Position numbers and translations under genes: made by a program
Source: an uncultured Oscillospiraceae bacterium
GTDB taxonomy: Bacteria > Bacillota_A > Clostridia > Oscillospirales > Oscillospiraceae
NCBI GenBank assembly: GCA_934589325.1
Contig: CAKTNU010000011.1
Span: forward strand, 1-16,891
Length of the DNA: 16,891 bases
Direction of reading: 5' to 3'
The notes under the pieces: model-generated
Seen by the model: the letters and a program-made list of their open reading frames with translations, nothing else
Databases searched by the model: none
What the model was told of the DNA's origin: nothing
Part shown: piece by piece, positions 1 to 10,233 of the stretch
How the letters are laid out: every line of letters starts with the position of its first letter
How positions within the stretch are numbered: the stretch's first letter is position 1

Positions 1-725
<725 letters not shown>

Positions 726-739
726 GGAGTTAGCTTCAA

Positions 740-3253
740 ATGGCACATAAGAGAGATTATAAACCCGAAGATATAGCCTTCCCGAATCAGGTCATAACCG
801 AATCTGAACTGGTCGGCGAAATGGAGGACAGCTACAGAGATTATGCCATGTCCGTCATTGTCGGCAGAGCGCTGCCTGATGTACGCGACGGATTGAAGCC
901 CGTACACCGCCGTATTCTGTACGCTATGTACGAGGATAATCTTACCAGCGACAAGCCATTCAAAAAATCGGCGACCTGTGTCGGTGACGTGCTCGGCCGG
1001 TATCATCCGCACGGAGACGCGTCGGTTTATGACGCGATGGTGCGCTTGGCGCAGGACTTCTCAATGAGATATATGCTGGTGGACGGCCACGGCAACTTTG
1101 GTTCCGTTGACGGCGACCCACCGGCTGCATACCGTTATACCGAAGCGAGGCTGTCCAAAATATCCAATGAAATGCTGAGGGATATTGACAAGGAAACGGT
1201 CGACTGGGATCCAAACTTTGATGAGAGCCGCAAGGAACCGCGTGTTCTGCCATCCCGTTTCCCGAATCTGCTTGTCAATGGCTCGAGCGGCATTGCCGTA
1301 GGTATGGCGACGAATATCCCGCCGCATAATCTTACCGAGGTCATAAATGCCTGTGTCTGCGTGCTTGATAACCCGGAAGCCACTTTGCCGGATCTGATGC
1401 AGCATATCAAAGGGCCGGATTTTCCTACCAAGGGCATTATCATGGGGCGCAGCGGCATACGTCAGGCCTACGCTACGGGGCGCGGCAAGGTCATTGTCCG
1501 TGCAAGGACTGAGTTTGAGGAGTTTGGCCGAGACCACAGGACCAGAATAATCGTTACAGAGCTTCCATATCAGGTCAATAAGCGTCAGCTTATCAAAAAT
1601 ATTGCGGATCAGGTCCGCGAAAAACGGCTTGACGGAATATCCGACCTTCGCGACGAGAGCGACAGAAACGGTATGCGCATGGTCATCGAGCTCAAGCGCG
1701 ATGCAAATCCACAGGTCGTTCTGAATCGGCTCTTCGCCCAGACAGCGCTTCAGTCCAGCTTTTCGATAAATATGCTGGCGCTTGTGAACAATCAGCGTCA
1801 GCCGAGAATACTTTCACTGAGGCATATAATAGACGAATACCTGACCTTCCAGGAGGACATTATCATCCGCCGCACACGCTACGATCTGCGTAAGGCGGAG
1901 GAGAGGGCGCATCTGCTGGAAGGACTGCTCATCGCGCAGGACAATATAGATGAGGTCATCCATATAATCCGCACCAGCTACGACGATGCAAAGCAGAACC
2001 TTATGAAGCGCTTTGGACTCAGCGAGGTTCAGGCGCAGGCGATATGCGATATGCGCCTTATATCCCTGCAGGGACTCAACCGCGAAAAGCTGGAGATAGA
2101 ATATAAGGAGCTTGAGGAGAAGATAACATATCTCAAGAGCCTGCTTGCAGATCCGGAGCTCATAAAGGGCGTTCTGAAGGACGAGCTTATCGCTCTGCGT
2201 GATAAGTACGGCGACAGCCGCCGCACTGAGATACAGGACGTTGTCGATGAGATAGATATGGAGGATCTCATTGAGGAAGAGCAGTGTGTCTTTACGCTGA
2301 CCCATGGCGGATATATCAAGCGCCTGCCCGTGAGCGAATACCGCGCACAGGGACGCGGCGGCAAGGGAGTCCGCGCAATGGCGACTAAGGACGAGGACTT
2401 CGTGGAGACGGTATTCACCGCATCTACGCACGATAACATTCTGTTCTTCACCAAAGCCGGCCGTGTGTATATCAAGAAGGGATATAATATCCCAGAGGCG
2501 GGACGCAGTGCACGAGGGACCAATCTGGTGAATATAATCCAGATGGACAACAGCGCGGATAATCAGGAAAAGATAGCCGCGATGATAGGCGGACGCGGGC
2601 TGGATGAGGACAGCTACCTTGTGTTCGTCACTCGCAACGGTACGGTCAAGCGCATGAGTCAGTCCGCATTGAGGAATATCCGTGCAAACGGCATAAGAGC
2701 GCTGAATCTAGACGATGGCGACGAGCTGATCTCCGTTATCCAGACCGGAGGCGACGAAAATATCCTTATTGCAACGCATGACGGTATGTCGGTCTGCTTC
2801 AACGAGCAGGAGGCCAGACCCATGGGAAGGACGGCAGTCGGTGTGCGCGGAATAAAGCTGCGCGGAGAAGACTATGTCATAGGTGCCGGCAGCACCAGCG
2901 CAGGCTCTGCGTTGCTTACGATAACCGAAAAGGGCTACGGCAAGCGGACCCCGGTGGAGGAGTACTCCGTCCATGGCCGCGGCGGACTGGGCATAAAGAA
3001 CTACAATGTTACCGACAAGACCGGAAAGATCGCCGACGTAAAGGTAGTGAACGATGAGGATGATATCCTGGTTATAACCGATGACGGCACGATAATCAGA
3101 ATGTCGGCGGCGAATATCTCGCTGCTCAGCCGTGCCACCCAGGGTGTGCGCATTATGCGCATCATGGAGGGCAGCCGCGTCATCTGCATTGAAAAGACCG
3201 AGCGGGAAGAAATATCCGAGGCGGAAGCCGGGACAGAGACTGACGGCGAATAA
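740..3253 (+). CDS. gyrA: DNA gyrase subunit A
   Basis: DNA-cleaving and rejoining subunit of gyrase, 837 residues, the normal length. The winged-helix domain contains the active-site pair Arg132-Tyr133 in YRYTEARL; Tyr133 forms the transient phosphotyrosine link with DNA. The quinolone-determining stretch [10 protein letters not shown] spans residues 89-98, with Ala94 at the E. coli Ser83 position and Asp98 at the Asp87 position. The C-terminal beta-pinwheel carries the GyrA box QGRGGKG at residues 537-543, which separates gyrase from topoisomerase IV ParC because it is needed for DNA wrapping. The tail is acidic. The ATG start is set by GAGGAG 10 nt upstream, overlapping the gyrB stop. Identification as GyrA rather than ParC rests on the GyrA box and on linkage to gyrB. 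Confidence 0.98.
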   Translation: MAHKRDYKPEDIAFPNQVITESELVGEMEDSYRDYAMSVIVGRALPDVRDGLKPVHRRILYAMYEDNLTSDKPFKKSATCVGDVLGRYHPHGDASVYDAMVRLAQDFSMRYMLVDGHGNFGSVDGDPPAAYRYTEARLSKISNEMLRDIDKETVDWDPNFDESRKEPRVLPSRFPNLLVNGSSGIAVGMATNIPPHNLTEVINACVCVLDNPEATLPDLMQHIKGPDFPTKGIIMGRSGIRQAYATGRGKVIVRARTEFEEFGRDHRTRIIVTELPYQVNKRQLIKNIADQVREKRLDGISDLRDESDRNGMRMVIELKRDANPQVVLNRLFAQTALQSSFSINMLALVNNQRQPRILSLRHIIDEYLTFQEDIIIRRTRYDLRKAEERAHLLEGLLIAQDNIDEVIHIIRTSYDDAKQNLMKRFGLSEVQAQAICDMRLISLQGLNREKLEIEYKELEEKITYLKSLLADPELIKGVLKDELIALRDKYGDSRRTEIQDVVDEIDMEDLIEEEQCVFTLTHGGYIKRLPVSEYRAQGRGGKGVRAMATKDEDFVETVFTASTHDNILFFTKAGRVYIKKGYNIPEAGRSARGTNLVNIIQMDNSADNQEKIAAMIGGRGLDEDSYLVFVTRNGTVKRMSQSALRNIRANGIRALNLDDGDELISVIQTGGDENILIATHDGMSVCFNEQEARPMGRTAVGVRGIKLRGEDYVIGAGSTSAGSALLTITEKGYGKRTPVEEYSVHGRGGLGIKNYNVTDKTGKIADVKVVNDEDDILVITDDGTIIRMSAANISLLSRATQGVRIMRIMEGSRVICIEKTEREEISEAEAGTETDGE

Positions 3254-3260
3254 AAATATT

Positions 3261-3293
3261 GTCATAGCGCCGATCTATGATCGGCGCTATGAC
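3261..3293. repeat. Perfect 15-bp inverted repeat after gyrA (hairpin)
   Basis: The left arm GTCATAGCGCCGATC (3261-3275) and its exact complement (3279-3293) flank a 3-nt TAT loop, starting 7 nt after the gyrA stop. The stem is long and GC-containing, but on the plus strand GAAAATGACC follows, not a T-tract, so it is not a textbook intrinsic terminator in the gyrA direction. On the minus strand it is followed by AATATTTTTA, a modest U-tract. It may act as a terminator, an mRNA-stabilising 3' structure or an attenuator before the next gene. Confidence 0.75.
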
Positions 3294-3333
3294 GAAAATG
3301 ACCGTCAATATATAAAATGAAGAGGACATAAAA

Positions 3334-3780
3334 ATGGAGAAAAAGGACAAAAAGAAAAACGGATTGTCCGGATTTGGAATCATAGCGATCGTACTTGCGC
3401 TTATGTCCTCCCTTGCGGATATTATGGACGGTGCGGCGATGGGAGTTATCATAACGGCGGCAGTATTTATAGTTGTTGTACTTAATGTTGTAAAGGTATT
3501 GAAAAAAGTGAATACGGCGGCGAAGGACAAAGGACTTGAATATATAAATAAGCCGGCAGACTCCGTGCCGCAGAATACATCTCCGAGAACAACGGTAGTC
3601 ACAGCTCCCGGAAGACATGTGCCGAAAATACAGTTCACGCATGAGAAAAATACTTATACGCCCGATAATGGCGACAAGTACATAGCTCAGCTGAACGGTT
3701 TTTTGAAAAACGGCATAATAGAGCGCAGCGAATATAATTATCTTCTCAAAAAGTATAGGAACAACAGTAAAAATTCATGA
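3334..3780 (+). CDS. Small predicted membrane protein with SHOCT-like C-terminus, function unknown
   Basis: A 148-residue protein I cannot assign to a named family. A lysine-rich start ([10 protein letters not shown]) precedes two hydrophobic stretches at about residues 13-33 and 35-57, suggesting a two-pass membrane anchor. A polar, Pro/Thr-rich linker follows. The last 35 residues ([20 protein letters not shown] and on) resemble the SHOCT fold, a short helical C-terminal module seen in many small bacterial membrane proteins with the pattern L..L...G.I...EY..LK. The start is ATG with AGAGGA at 3321-3326. Its last four bases form an ATGA overlap with rnhA, so the two are probably translationally coupled. 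Its base composition looks more AT-rich than its neighbours. The coding call is well supported; the function is not. Confidence 0.85.
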   Translation: MEKKDKKKNGLSGFGIIAIVLALMSSLADIMDGAAMGVIITAAVFIVVVLNVVKVLKKVNTAAKDKGLEYINKPADSVPQNTSPRTTVVTAPGRHVPKIQFTHEKNTYTPDNGDKYIAQLNGFLKNGIIERSEYNYLLKKYRNNSKNS

Positions 3781-4220
3781 AAACAGTAACAATTTATACC
3801 GACGGTGCCTGCAGCGGCAATCCGGGGCCGGGAGGCTGGGGAGCGATATTGAGCTACAACGGCGTTGAAAAGGAGCTTTCCGGCGGTGAAAAGCAGACTA
3901 CAAATAACCGCATGGAGCTTATGGGCGTTATATCGGCGCTTCAGGCGCTGAAGGAACCGTGTATTGTGGAGCTGTACTCCGACTCAAAGTATGTGATCGA
4001 TGCGCTGAGCAAGGGTTGGGCACGGTCATGGCGCAGCAAGGGCTGGGTAAAATCCGATAAAAAGCCCGCGCTCAACAGTGATCTGTGGGAAACTTTGCTG
4101 GAGCTGACGGAAAAGCATGAGCTGCATTATCACTGGGTCAAGGGTCATGCGGAAAATGTGCATAATAATCGCTGCGATGCAATGGCTGTTGCAGAGCGGG
4201 ACAAATTTGCAAAGCAGTAG
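3777..4220 (+). CDS. rnhA: Ribonuclease HI
   Basis: Endonuclease that cuts the RNA strand of RNA-DNA hybrids, removing primers and R-loops. At 147 residues it is a stand-alone type 1 RNase H. All catalytic residues are visible: Asp9 in [17 protein letters not shown], Glu47 in NNRMEL, Asp69 in LYSDSKYV, His124 in [12 protein letters not shown] and Asp134 in RCDAMA; the C-terminal numbering matches the E. coli enzyme. A basic segment with Trp residues ([18 protein letters not shown]) corresponds to the hybrid-binding handle of the bacterial enzyme. The ATG overlaps the stop of the preceding gene (ATGA), and no well-spaced Shine-Dalgarno is seen, which suggests translation by coupling. Confidence 0.97.
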   Translation: MKTVTIYTDGACSGNPGPGGWGAILSYNGVEKELSGGEKQTTNNRMELMGVISALQALKEPCIVELYSDSKYVIDALSKGWARSWRSKGWVKSDKKPALNSDLWETLLELTEKHELHYHWVKGHAENVHNNRCDAMAVAERDKFAKQ

Positions 4221-4232
4221 ACGGAAAAAGAG

Positions 4233-5993
4233 ATGAATAATAAAAATTACAACGCAAAGCCTTTCAGTATTTTTATGTCCTATATTGCCGGACATAAAAA
4301 ATTATTTGCCGTTGACATGCTGTGTGCGGCGATAGTCGCGCTTATAGATCTGATATTCCCATATGTGTCGCGGTACTCTATGAAGGTGATGCTGCCGGAG
4401 AAATTATACGCAGCCTTTTTCACGGTAATGGCCGTGATGGTACTGGCGTACATAATCAAGGCGGGGCTGTATTATATAATCACAGTTGTTGGACATAAGA
4501 TGGGCGTGCTTGTCGAGTCGGATATGCGGCGCGACGTGTTTACGCATATGCAGAGCCTGTCATTCAGCTTTTATGATAAGAACCGTACCGGCGTTTTGAT
4601 GAGCCGTATCACAAGCGACCTGTTTGAGATAACAGAGCTTGCGCATCACGGGCCGGAAAATATCGTTATCTGCGCGCTGACCATAGTTGGTGCGCTGATA
4701 GTGATGTTTGCGATGCAGTGGCAGCTTGCGCTGGTCATAACGATGGCGCTGCCGCTGTGCTTCTGGTTCACGATAAAGCAGCGCATCAGAATGAAAGAGG
4801 CGAATATAGAGGTCAAGCGCAAGACGGCGGAAATATATTCAGCTATCGAGAGCAGCATCTCCGGTATCCGCACGGCAAAGGCCTTTGCCAATGAGGAGCA
4901 GGAGAGCGACAAGTTTGACCGCGCAAACGAGATGTTCCGCGGGTCCAAGGTCGAGTATTACAGGACGATGGGTCTGTTCAACAGCGGCATGGAATTTACG
5001 ACCGGCATCGTGCAGGTCATAGTCATCGCCGTGGGCGGGCTGCTTATCATGAACGGCAGGATGAGCTACATCGATCTTATTACTTTTTCACTCTATGTCT
5101 CGACCTTTGTGTCCCCGGTACGGAAGCTGACGCAGTTTGCTGAGCTGTATATGCAGGGGACGGCGGGCTTTGCGCGTTTCCTTGAGGTAATGCGCACGGA
5201 GCCTACGATAAAGGACGCGCCGGATGCGATAGAGCTCGGCGCGACCGATGGCAGGATAGATTATAACCATGTCAGCTTTGATTACGGTAACGGTGTGCCG
5301 GTGCTCAGTGATGTTGATCTGCACATAAAGCCCGGCGAGTGCCTTGCGGTGGTCGGTCCGTCCGGCGGCGGTAAGACGACGCTGTGCCAGCTGCTGCCGA
5401 GATTTTATGATGTATGCAGCGGCAGCGTCACGGTCGACGGTATCGACGTGCGGCATCTGACGCAGGCAAGCCTGCGCAGAAATATCGGCGTTATTCAGCA
5501 GGATGTGTTTATGTTCGCCGGGACGATACGCGAAAATATCCGCTACGGCCGCCCGGATGCCACCGATGAGGAAATAGTCGAGGCTGCGGTCAGAGCACAG
5601 ATACATTCGGAGATAATGGAAATGCCGGATGGCTATGACAGCTATATAGGCGAGCGCGGAGTGATGCTCTCCGGCGGACAGAAGCAGAGGATATCCATTG
5701 CGCGTGTGTTCCTGAAAAATCCGAAGATACTTATTCTGGACGAAGCGACATCCGCGCTCGACACCGTGACCGAGCAGAGAATACAGGAGTCTCTGGATGA
5801 GCTCAGCGAGGGCAGAACGACGATAATCATTGCCCACAGACTTTCGACTGTGAAAAATGCGGATGTTATCGCGGTCGTCGAGGGTGAGCGCATAGTTGAA
5901 ATGGGCTCTCACAGCGAACTGATGAAGAAAAACGGCGAATACGCCGCGCTGTGCCGCGCACAGCAGATAGAGAAAGGGGAGCAGTCATGCTGA
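4233..5993 (+). CDS. ABC exporter half-transporter (membrane plus ATPase domains), MsbA/BmrA type
   Basis: A 586-residue fused ABC exporter subunit that would work as a dimer, pumping a lipid, peptide or drug out of the cell; the substrate cannot be read from sequence. The N-terminal half (about residues 10-310) is a six-helix type I exporter domain with the usual FYDKNRTGVLMSRITSD coupling region. The ATPase domain has Walker A GPSGGGKTT (375-383), signature LSGGQ (479-483), Walker B ILILDEATSAL with catalytic Glu504, and the switch histidine His535 in AHRLST. All ATPase residues are intact, so an active homodimer is plausible. The start lies 12 nt after rnhA, behind a weak GGAAAAAGAG site. 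The end overlaps the next gene by 7 nt. Confidence 0.95.
   Translation: MNNKNYNAKPFSIFMSYIAGHKKLFAVDMLCAAIVALIDLIFPYVSRYSMKVMLPEKLYAAFFTVMAVMVLAYIIKAGLYYIITVVGHKMGVLVESDMRRDVFTHMQSLSFSFYDKNRTGVLMSRITSDLFEITELAHHGPENIVICALTIVGALIVMFAMQWQLALVITMALPLCFWFTIKQRIRMKEANIEVKRKTAEIYSAIESSISGIRTAKAFANEEQESDKFDRANEMFRGSKVEYYRTMGLFNSGMEFTTGIVQVIVIAVGGLLIMNGRMSYIDLITFSLYVSTFVSPVRKLTQFAELYMQGTAGFARFLEVMRTEPTIKDAPDAIELGATDGRIDYNHVSFDYGNGVPVLSDVDLHIKPGECLAVVGPSGGGKTTLCQLLPRFYDVCSGSVTVDGIDVRHLTQASLRRNIGVIQQDVFMFAGTIRENIRYGRPDATDEEIVEAAVRAQIHSEIMEMPDGYDSYIGERGVMLSGGQKQRISIARVFLKNPKILILDEATSALDTVTEQRIQESLDELSEGRTTIIIAHRLSTVKNADVIAVVEGERIVEMGSHSELMKKNGEYAALCRAQQIEKGEQSC
5973..5981 (+). promoter_or_regulatory. 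Ribosome-binding site AAAGGGGAG deciding the acetyltransferase start
   Basis: This purine-rich site sits 5 nt before the ATG at 5987, inside the end of the ABC transporter gene. It favours that ATG over the in-frame ATG at 5951, which has no such site. Confidence 0.75.
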
Positions 5994-6571
5994 ATCTGAG
6001 AAAATGCGGACATAAGGATCTGGAGCGTTTTTACGGCCTGTTCGAGATGGACTTTGCGAAGGAGGAGCTTATATCCAAGCTGAGTCTGCACCGCGCAATG
6101 CTCGACGGCAGCGCGGAGCTGCTGGTGGTCTATGATGAGGAATCAAACCTCGAGGTAGCATATGCGGTGGTACTGACAAAGAATCTCTACGGTTATGTGC
6201 TGCTCAAATATATGGCGGTGCTGCCCTGGTACCGCGGCAAAGGAGTCGGAATTGCCGCGATGCGCCTGATAAACAAGCGCTATGCCGACCGGCAGGGTAT
6301 CATTGCGGAGCTGACCTCGTTTGAGGATGAGGACGGCAGCATGGTCAAGAGCCAGCGTAAATTCTTCTCCCGCTTCGGATTTGTCGTCGTAGACAGTGAT
6401 TACCGCATAGGCGGCTCGCCGGTGGAGCTGATGGTCAAGCCCATCAAGGGGACATTTGAGATAGAGCCGGTAGAACACAGAATAATCAGGGATTTTTATA
6501 CGCGTATACTCAATCCATTCGCGATGGACAAGATGATAGACATCCGTCCGGTGAAGAAGCCGGAGGAATGA
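5987..6571 (+). CDS. GNAT-family N-acetyltransferase
   Basis: A 194-residue protein with the GNAT acetyl-CoA fold. The diagnostic motif A is YMAVLPWYRGKGVGIAAMRL (residues 75-94), where RGKGVG (83-88) is the pyrophosphate-binding loop (Q/RxxGxG/A). FFSRFGFVVV (127-136) is the later strand-helix usual in the family. The C-terminal tail (about 160-194) goes beyond the core. The acceptor substrate cannot be told; small-molecule or protein N-acetylation are both possible. The ATG at 5987 is chosen because AAAGGGGAG lies 5 nt upstream and because the family normally begins near such a short N-terminus; an in-frame ATG at 5951 would add 12 residues. The 7-nt overlap with the ABC exporter indicates one operon. 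Confidence 0.9.
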   Translation: MLNLRKCGHKDLERFYGLFEMDFAKEELISKLSLHRAMLDGSAELLVVYDEESNLEVAYAVVLTKNLYGYVLLKYMAVLPWYRGKGVGIAAMRLINKRYADRQGIIAELTSFEDEDGSMVKSQRKFFSRFGFVVVDSDYRIGGSPVELMVKPIKGTFEIEPVEHRIIRDFYTRILNPFAMDKMIDIRPVKKPEE

Positions 6572-6627
6572 GGCTTCGCACATAAGCTGCAAGGCATATC
6601 ATCCGAGGACGGAAAATATAATTTTAT

Positions 6628-9600
6628 ATGAAACTTCTTGTAAATCAGATTTTTGAAAACAAGGAAGCCGCCGCCCTCCCGGGTCTGCTGGAGAGCGGAG
6701 GGCTTCCTGCGCTCGTTTCCGGGCTTTCGGCGGTTCATAGGGCAAACCTCGCGGCGGGTCTGCGGCTCAAAACCGGGGCGCCGCTGTTCGTGCTGTGCCC
6801 GGACGACACAACTGCGGAAAATTTCGCAAACGACCTTCGCTCAATGCTGGGCGAGGAGGTCGTGTGTCTCGGCATGCGGGACTATACGTTCTATGCGGCG
6901 GAGGCTGCATCACGTCAGGCGGAGCAGAAGCGTCTTGCTGCGCTTTATGCATTGGCCGAGGGACACAGCGCCGTGACCGTAGCATCGATTCCCGGACTTA
7001 TTCAGCGCACAATTCCGCCGGACGCTCTGCGCCGTGCAGCATTTGAGATAGATGCCGGCGGCTCGTATCCTGTTGAGGATGTCGAGGCTGCGCTTATCCG
7101 CTGCGGCTATACGCGCACGGAGCAGGTCGAGGGACCCGGCCAGTTTGCACGGCGCGGCGGGATCCTGGATTTCTTCTCACCGTCGGAGCATGAACCGGTG
7201 CGTATAGAGTTTTGGGGCGACGACGTCGATTCCATGGGGCACTTCGATGTTGCGAGCCAGAGGCGCTCGGAGCCGATGGATAAATGTGTGATACTTCCCG
7301 CTGCCGAAACACTGCCTGAAATGACTGCAGGAGGGCATGAAGCACTCTGCCGCGAGATAGAGAGTTTTGCGGAGAAATACGGCAGGCGCCGCACAAGCGA
7401 GAACGCTGCCGCACTGTGCGCAACGCTGCGTGCCGATGCCGACAGGATCCGCGGTGCGGCACTTATATCGGATGCGGACAGGTATCTGCCCGTTATATAT
7501 CCGATGGCAAGTGCTGCCGACTACATCCCTGAGGACGCAGTTATATTTTTTGACCAGCCTGGCCGCTGCGGGGAGCGGGCGAGAGACTACACAAAGCAGC
7601 TTTCGGAAGATATCCGTGAGCTTACGCGGCGTGGTGTACTGGCGATGTCGCCGGATGCGTTTTATCTTAGCTGGGAAGCGCTGATAAAGAGGCTTGAGGA
7701 TTTCCCGGTATATATGGCAGAGGCGTTCACAGTCGGCCGCAGCCCGCTGCCGCCGCGGACAATAACCAGCATACCGGCAAAGCAGCTCCCGTCCTATGCG
7801 GGCAGCGCACAGGCGGCGGCCGACGATGTGGCGCTGTATCTCAAGCAGGATTTCCGCGTGGTGGTACTCGCGGCTGACGAGCGGCGCGCCAAGGTATTGC
7901 AGGAGTTTTTCGGCGGTAAGGATATCCGGGCACTGATATATCAGGAGCTGAAAAAGCTGCCGGAGCCGGGAAACTGCGCCATATGCATAGGTTCAGTCTC
8001 GGCAGGTATGGAGTATCCCGGAATAAAGCTGGCAGTACTGACGGATGCACAGCTTATACGGAACAGGACAAAGAAGAGATCCGAGAAGAAGCTGCCGCCG
8101 GGACATCAGCGAATAAAATCCTGCGCCGACCTTTCCGTCGGCGATTACGTCGTGCATGAAAATCACGGCATAGGCCGCTTTGCCGGCATCGTGAAGATGC
8201 AGGTGGATGGGCTTGAAAAGGACTATATAAAAATTTGCTACGCCGGAACGGACAGTCTGTATGTTCCTGCAACGCAGCTCGACATGGTATCAAAATATAC
8301 CGGAGCGGGCGAGGAAAAGCCTGTCAAGCTGTCCAAGATGGGCGGCACGGAGTGGGCAAAGACGCGTGCGCGTGCCAAGAGCGCGGCAAAGGATATGGCG
8401 AAGAAGCTCATTGCACTTTACGCAGAGCGGCAGAGACTGCCGGGCTTTGCGTTCTCGCCAGACAGCGAGTGGCAGCGCGAATTTGAGGATAACTTCGGTT
8501 ACACCGAGACTGACGACCAGCTTCGTTCCATTGCCGAAATAAAGCGCGACATGGAAGCGGCCGTGCCGATGGACAGACTGCTCTGCGGCGATGTCGGCTT
8601 CGGAAAAACGGAGGTCGCACTGCGGGCGGTGATGAAGTGTGTGCTCAGCGGCAAGCAGGCGGCAATACTTGTGCCTACAACGGTGCTTGCACAGCAGCAT
8701 TATCAGACTGCGCTGCAAAGGTTTTTCGGCTTCCCGGTGAATATTGCGGTAATGAGCCGCTTCAAGACCGGAAATCAGGCGTCGAAAGTACTGTCGGACC
8801 TTGCGACAGGGAAGTGCGACCTTGTGATAGGTACTCACCGGCTTCTGAGCAAGGACGTGAAATTCAAGGACCTCGGGCTGCTGGTCGTTGACGAGGAACA
8901 GCGCTTCGGCGTGACGCACAAGGAGCACATAAAGGAATTGGCGCATGGAGTCGATGTGCTGACCTTGTCCGCAACGCCGATACCGCGCACGCTGAATATG
9001 GCGATGTCAGGCATACGCGATATGTCCACGCTTGAGGAGCCGCCGGAGGACAGACTGCCGGTGCAGACCTTCGTGATGGAACACGACTGGGGCATCATCG
9101 CCGACGCGATACGCCGTGAGCTTCAGCGGGGAGGACAGGTATATTATCTGCACAACCGCATCGATGATATAGAGCGCACGGCAAAGAAAATATCTGACCT
9201 GCTCGAGGACGTCACGGTCGGTGTTGCGCATGGGCAGATGGATAAAAATATGCTCGCAAATGTGATGGAAAACGTCGCAAACGGCGAGATACAGGTGCTT
9301 GTATGCACGACCATCATCGAAACGGGCATTGACATACCCAATGTTAACACGCTGATAATAGAGGATGCCGACCGTCTAGGGCTTGCGCAGCTGCATCAGA
9401 TACGCGGCCGTGTCGGACGTTCTACGCGCCGCGCTTCGGCGTATCTGACCTTCAGGCGCGACAAGGTACTGACAGAGATCGCCGAGAAGCGGCTGAACGC
9501 GATACGCGATTTTGCGGCTTTCGGCTCAGGCTTCAAGATAGCGATGCGTGACCTTGAGATACGCGGAGCGGGAAATCTGCTTGGAGCGGAGCAATCGGGC

Positions 9601-10134
9601 CACATGATAGATGTGGGCTATGATATGTATATGAAGCTGTTGAGCGAAGCAGTGCTGGAAGCGCGTGGGATCGAGGTCCCGGCACGGGCCGACTGCTCGG
9701 CCGATCTCGCAGTTGCGGCAAATATACCGGATCGGTATATACCCTCGCAGGAGCAGCGCATGGATATATACCGGCGTATCGCGCTTATCCGTACCGAAGA
9801 GGAGGCGGACGATCTGACTGACGAGCTGATAGACAGATTCGGAGACCCGCCCCCGGGCGTAAACGCCCTTATCCATGTTGCGCTGCTGCGAGGCGAGGCA
9901 GGCAAGGCGGGAGTAACGGATATCTCGCAGAAGCAGGGCTATCTTAAATTTACGCTGCGGGACTTTGATATGGAAAAGCTCTCGGTCCTTTACGCAAGGC
10001 CGGAATACAAGGGGCGGCTCCGCGTTGAGGCCGGGTCAAAGCCCTGCGTCAGCCTGAAGATAAAGGCCAAAGGGCGCGTTATCGACGAGGCGCGTAATTT
10101 TGTCCGCGACTGGGGCACCGGTGTGCGAGAATAA
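6628..10134 (+). CDS. mfd: Transcription-repair coupling factor Mfd
   Basis: ATP-driven DNA translocase that pushes stalled RNA polymerase off lesions and recruits UvrA for nucleotide excision repair; 1168 residues, the standard length. Domains in order: a UvrB-like N-terminal module (to about residue 340, with RRGGILDFF), the RNA-polymerase-interacting CarD-like domain (about 498-560, SVGDYVVHENHGIGRFAG), the RecG-like translocase with Walker A GDVGFGKTE (Lys660), DEEQ box (755-758), SATPIPRTLNMA, and motif VI RGRVGRS (about 926-932), then the C-terminal TRCF domain (about 1010-1110). All helicase motifs are intact. An in-frame stop at 6619-6621 fixes the ATG at 6628 as the most upstream start. 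The nearest Shine-Dalgarno-like sequences (GAGGA at 6605, GGA at 6611) are oddly far away. Confidence 0.98.
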   Translation: MKLLVNQIFENKEAAALPGLLESGGLPALVSGLSAVHRANLAAGLRLKTGAPLFVLCPDDTTAENFANDLRSMLGEEVVCLGMRDYTFYAAEAASRQAEQKRLAALYALAEGHSAVTVASIPGLIQRTIPPDALRRAAFEIDAGGSYPVEDVEAALIRCGYTRTEQVEGPGQFARRGGILDFFSPSEHEPVRIEFWGDDVDSMGHFDVASQRRSEPMDKCVILPAAETLPEMTAGGHEALCREIESFAEKYGRRRTSENAAALCATLRADADRIRGAALISDADRYLPVIYPMASAADYIPEDAVIFFDQPGRCGERARDYTKQLSEDIRELTRRGVLAMSPDAFYLSWEALIKRLEDFPVYMAEAFTVGRSPLPPRTITSIPAKQLPSYAGSAQAAADDVALYLKQDFRVVVLAADERRAKVLQEFFGGKDIRALIYQELKKLPEPGNCAICIGSVSAGMEYPGIKLAVLTDAQLIRNRTKKRSEKKLPPGHQRIKSCADLSVGDYVVHENHGIGRFAGIVKMQVDGLEKDYIKICYAGTDSLYVPATQLDMVSKYTGAGEEKPVKLSKMGGTEWAKTRARAKSAAKDMAKKLIALYAERQRLPGFAFSPDSEWQREFEDNFGYTETDDQLRSIAEIKRDMEAAVPMDRLLCGDVGFGKTEVALRAVMKCVLSGKQAAILVPTTVLAQQHYQTALQRFFGFPVNIAVMSRFKTGNQASKVLSDLATGKCDLVIGTHRLLSKDVKFKDLGLLVVDEEQRFGVTHKEHIKELAHGVDVLTLSATPIPRTLNMAMSGIRDMSTLEEPPEDRLPVQTFVMEHDWGIIADAIRRELQRGGQVYYLHNRIDDIERTAKKISDLLEDVTVGVAHGQMDKNMLANVMENVANGEIQVLVCTTIIETGIDIPNVNTLIIEDADRLGLAQLHQIRGRVGRSTRRASAYLTFRRDKVLTEIAEKRLNAIRDFAAFGSGFKIAMRDLEIRGAGNLLGAEQSGHMIDVGYDMYMKLLSEAVLEARGIEVPARADCSADLAVAANIPDRYIPSQEQRMDIYRRIALIRTEEEADDLTDELIDRFGDPPPGVNALIHVALLRGEAGKAGVTDISQKQGYLKFTLRDFDMEKLSVLYARPEYKGRLRVEAGSKPCVSLKIKAKGRVIDEARNFVRDWGTGVRE

Positions 10135-10161
10135 GAATATTCGGTAAATATTCGGCTTTTT
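10135..10161 (+). terminator. Weak intrinsic terminator after mfd
   Basis: GAATATT (10135-10141) and AATATTC (10147-10153) form a 7-bp AT-rich stem with loop CGGTA, then GGC and a T-run at 10157-10161. It starts directly after the mfd stop. The AT-rich stem makes it weak, so readthrough is likely. Confidence 0.45.
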
Positions 10162-10163
10162 GC

Positions 10164-10192
10164 TTGCCTACGCGCCGCTTAGGTGATATAGT
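10164..10192 (+). promoter_or_regulatory. Candidate sigma-A promoter for the foldase (and glyA)
   Basis: TTGCCT (10164-10169) and TATAGT (10187-10192) match the -35 and -10 consensus at 4/6 and 5/6 and are exactly 17 nt apart. They lie 42 nt before the foldase start and just after the mfd terminator-like hairpin. Found by eye only; no transcription start is known. Confidence 0.5.
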
Positions 10193-10233
10193 CAGAAACA
10201 GCGGTTTTATTACACCCGAAAGGAAAAAATAAG

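Noticed and set aside
3288..3316. Promoter TATGAC-17-TATAAA before the small membrane protein
   Set aside because: The -35 match is poor and overlaps the perfect hairpin; not strong enough to list as a promoter.
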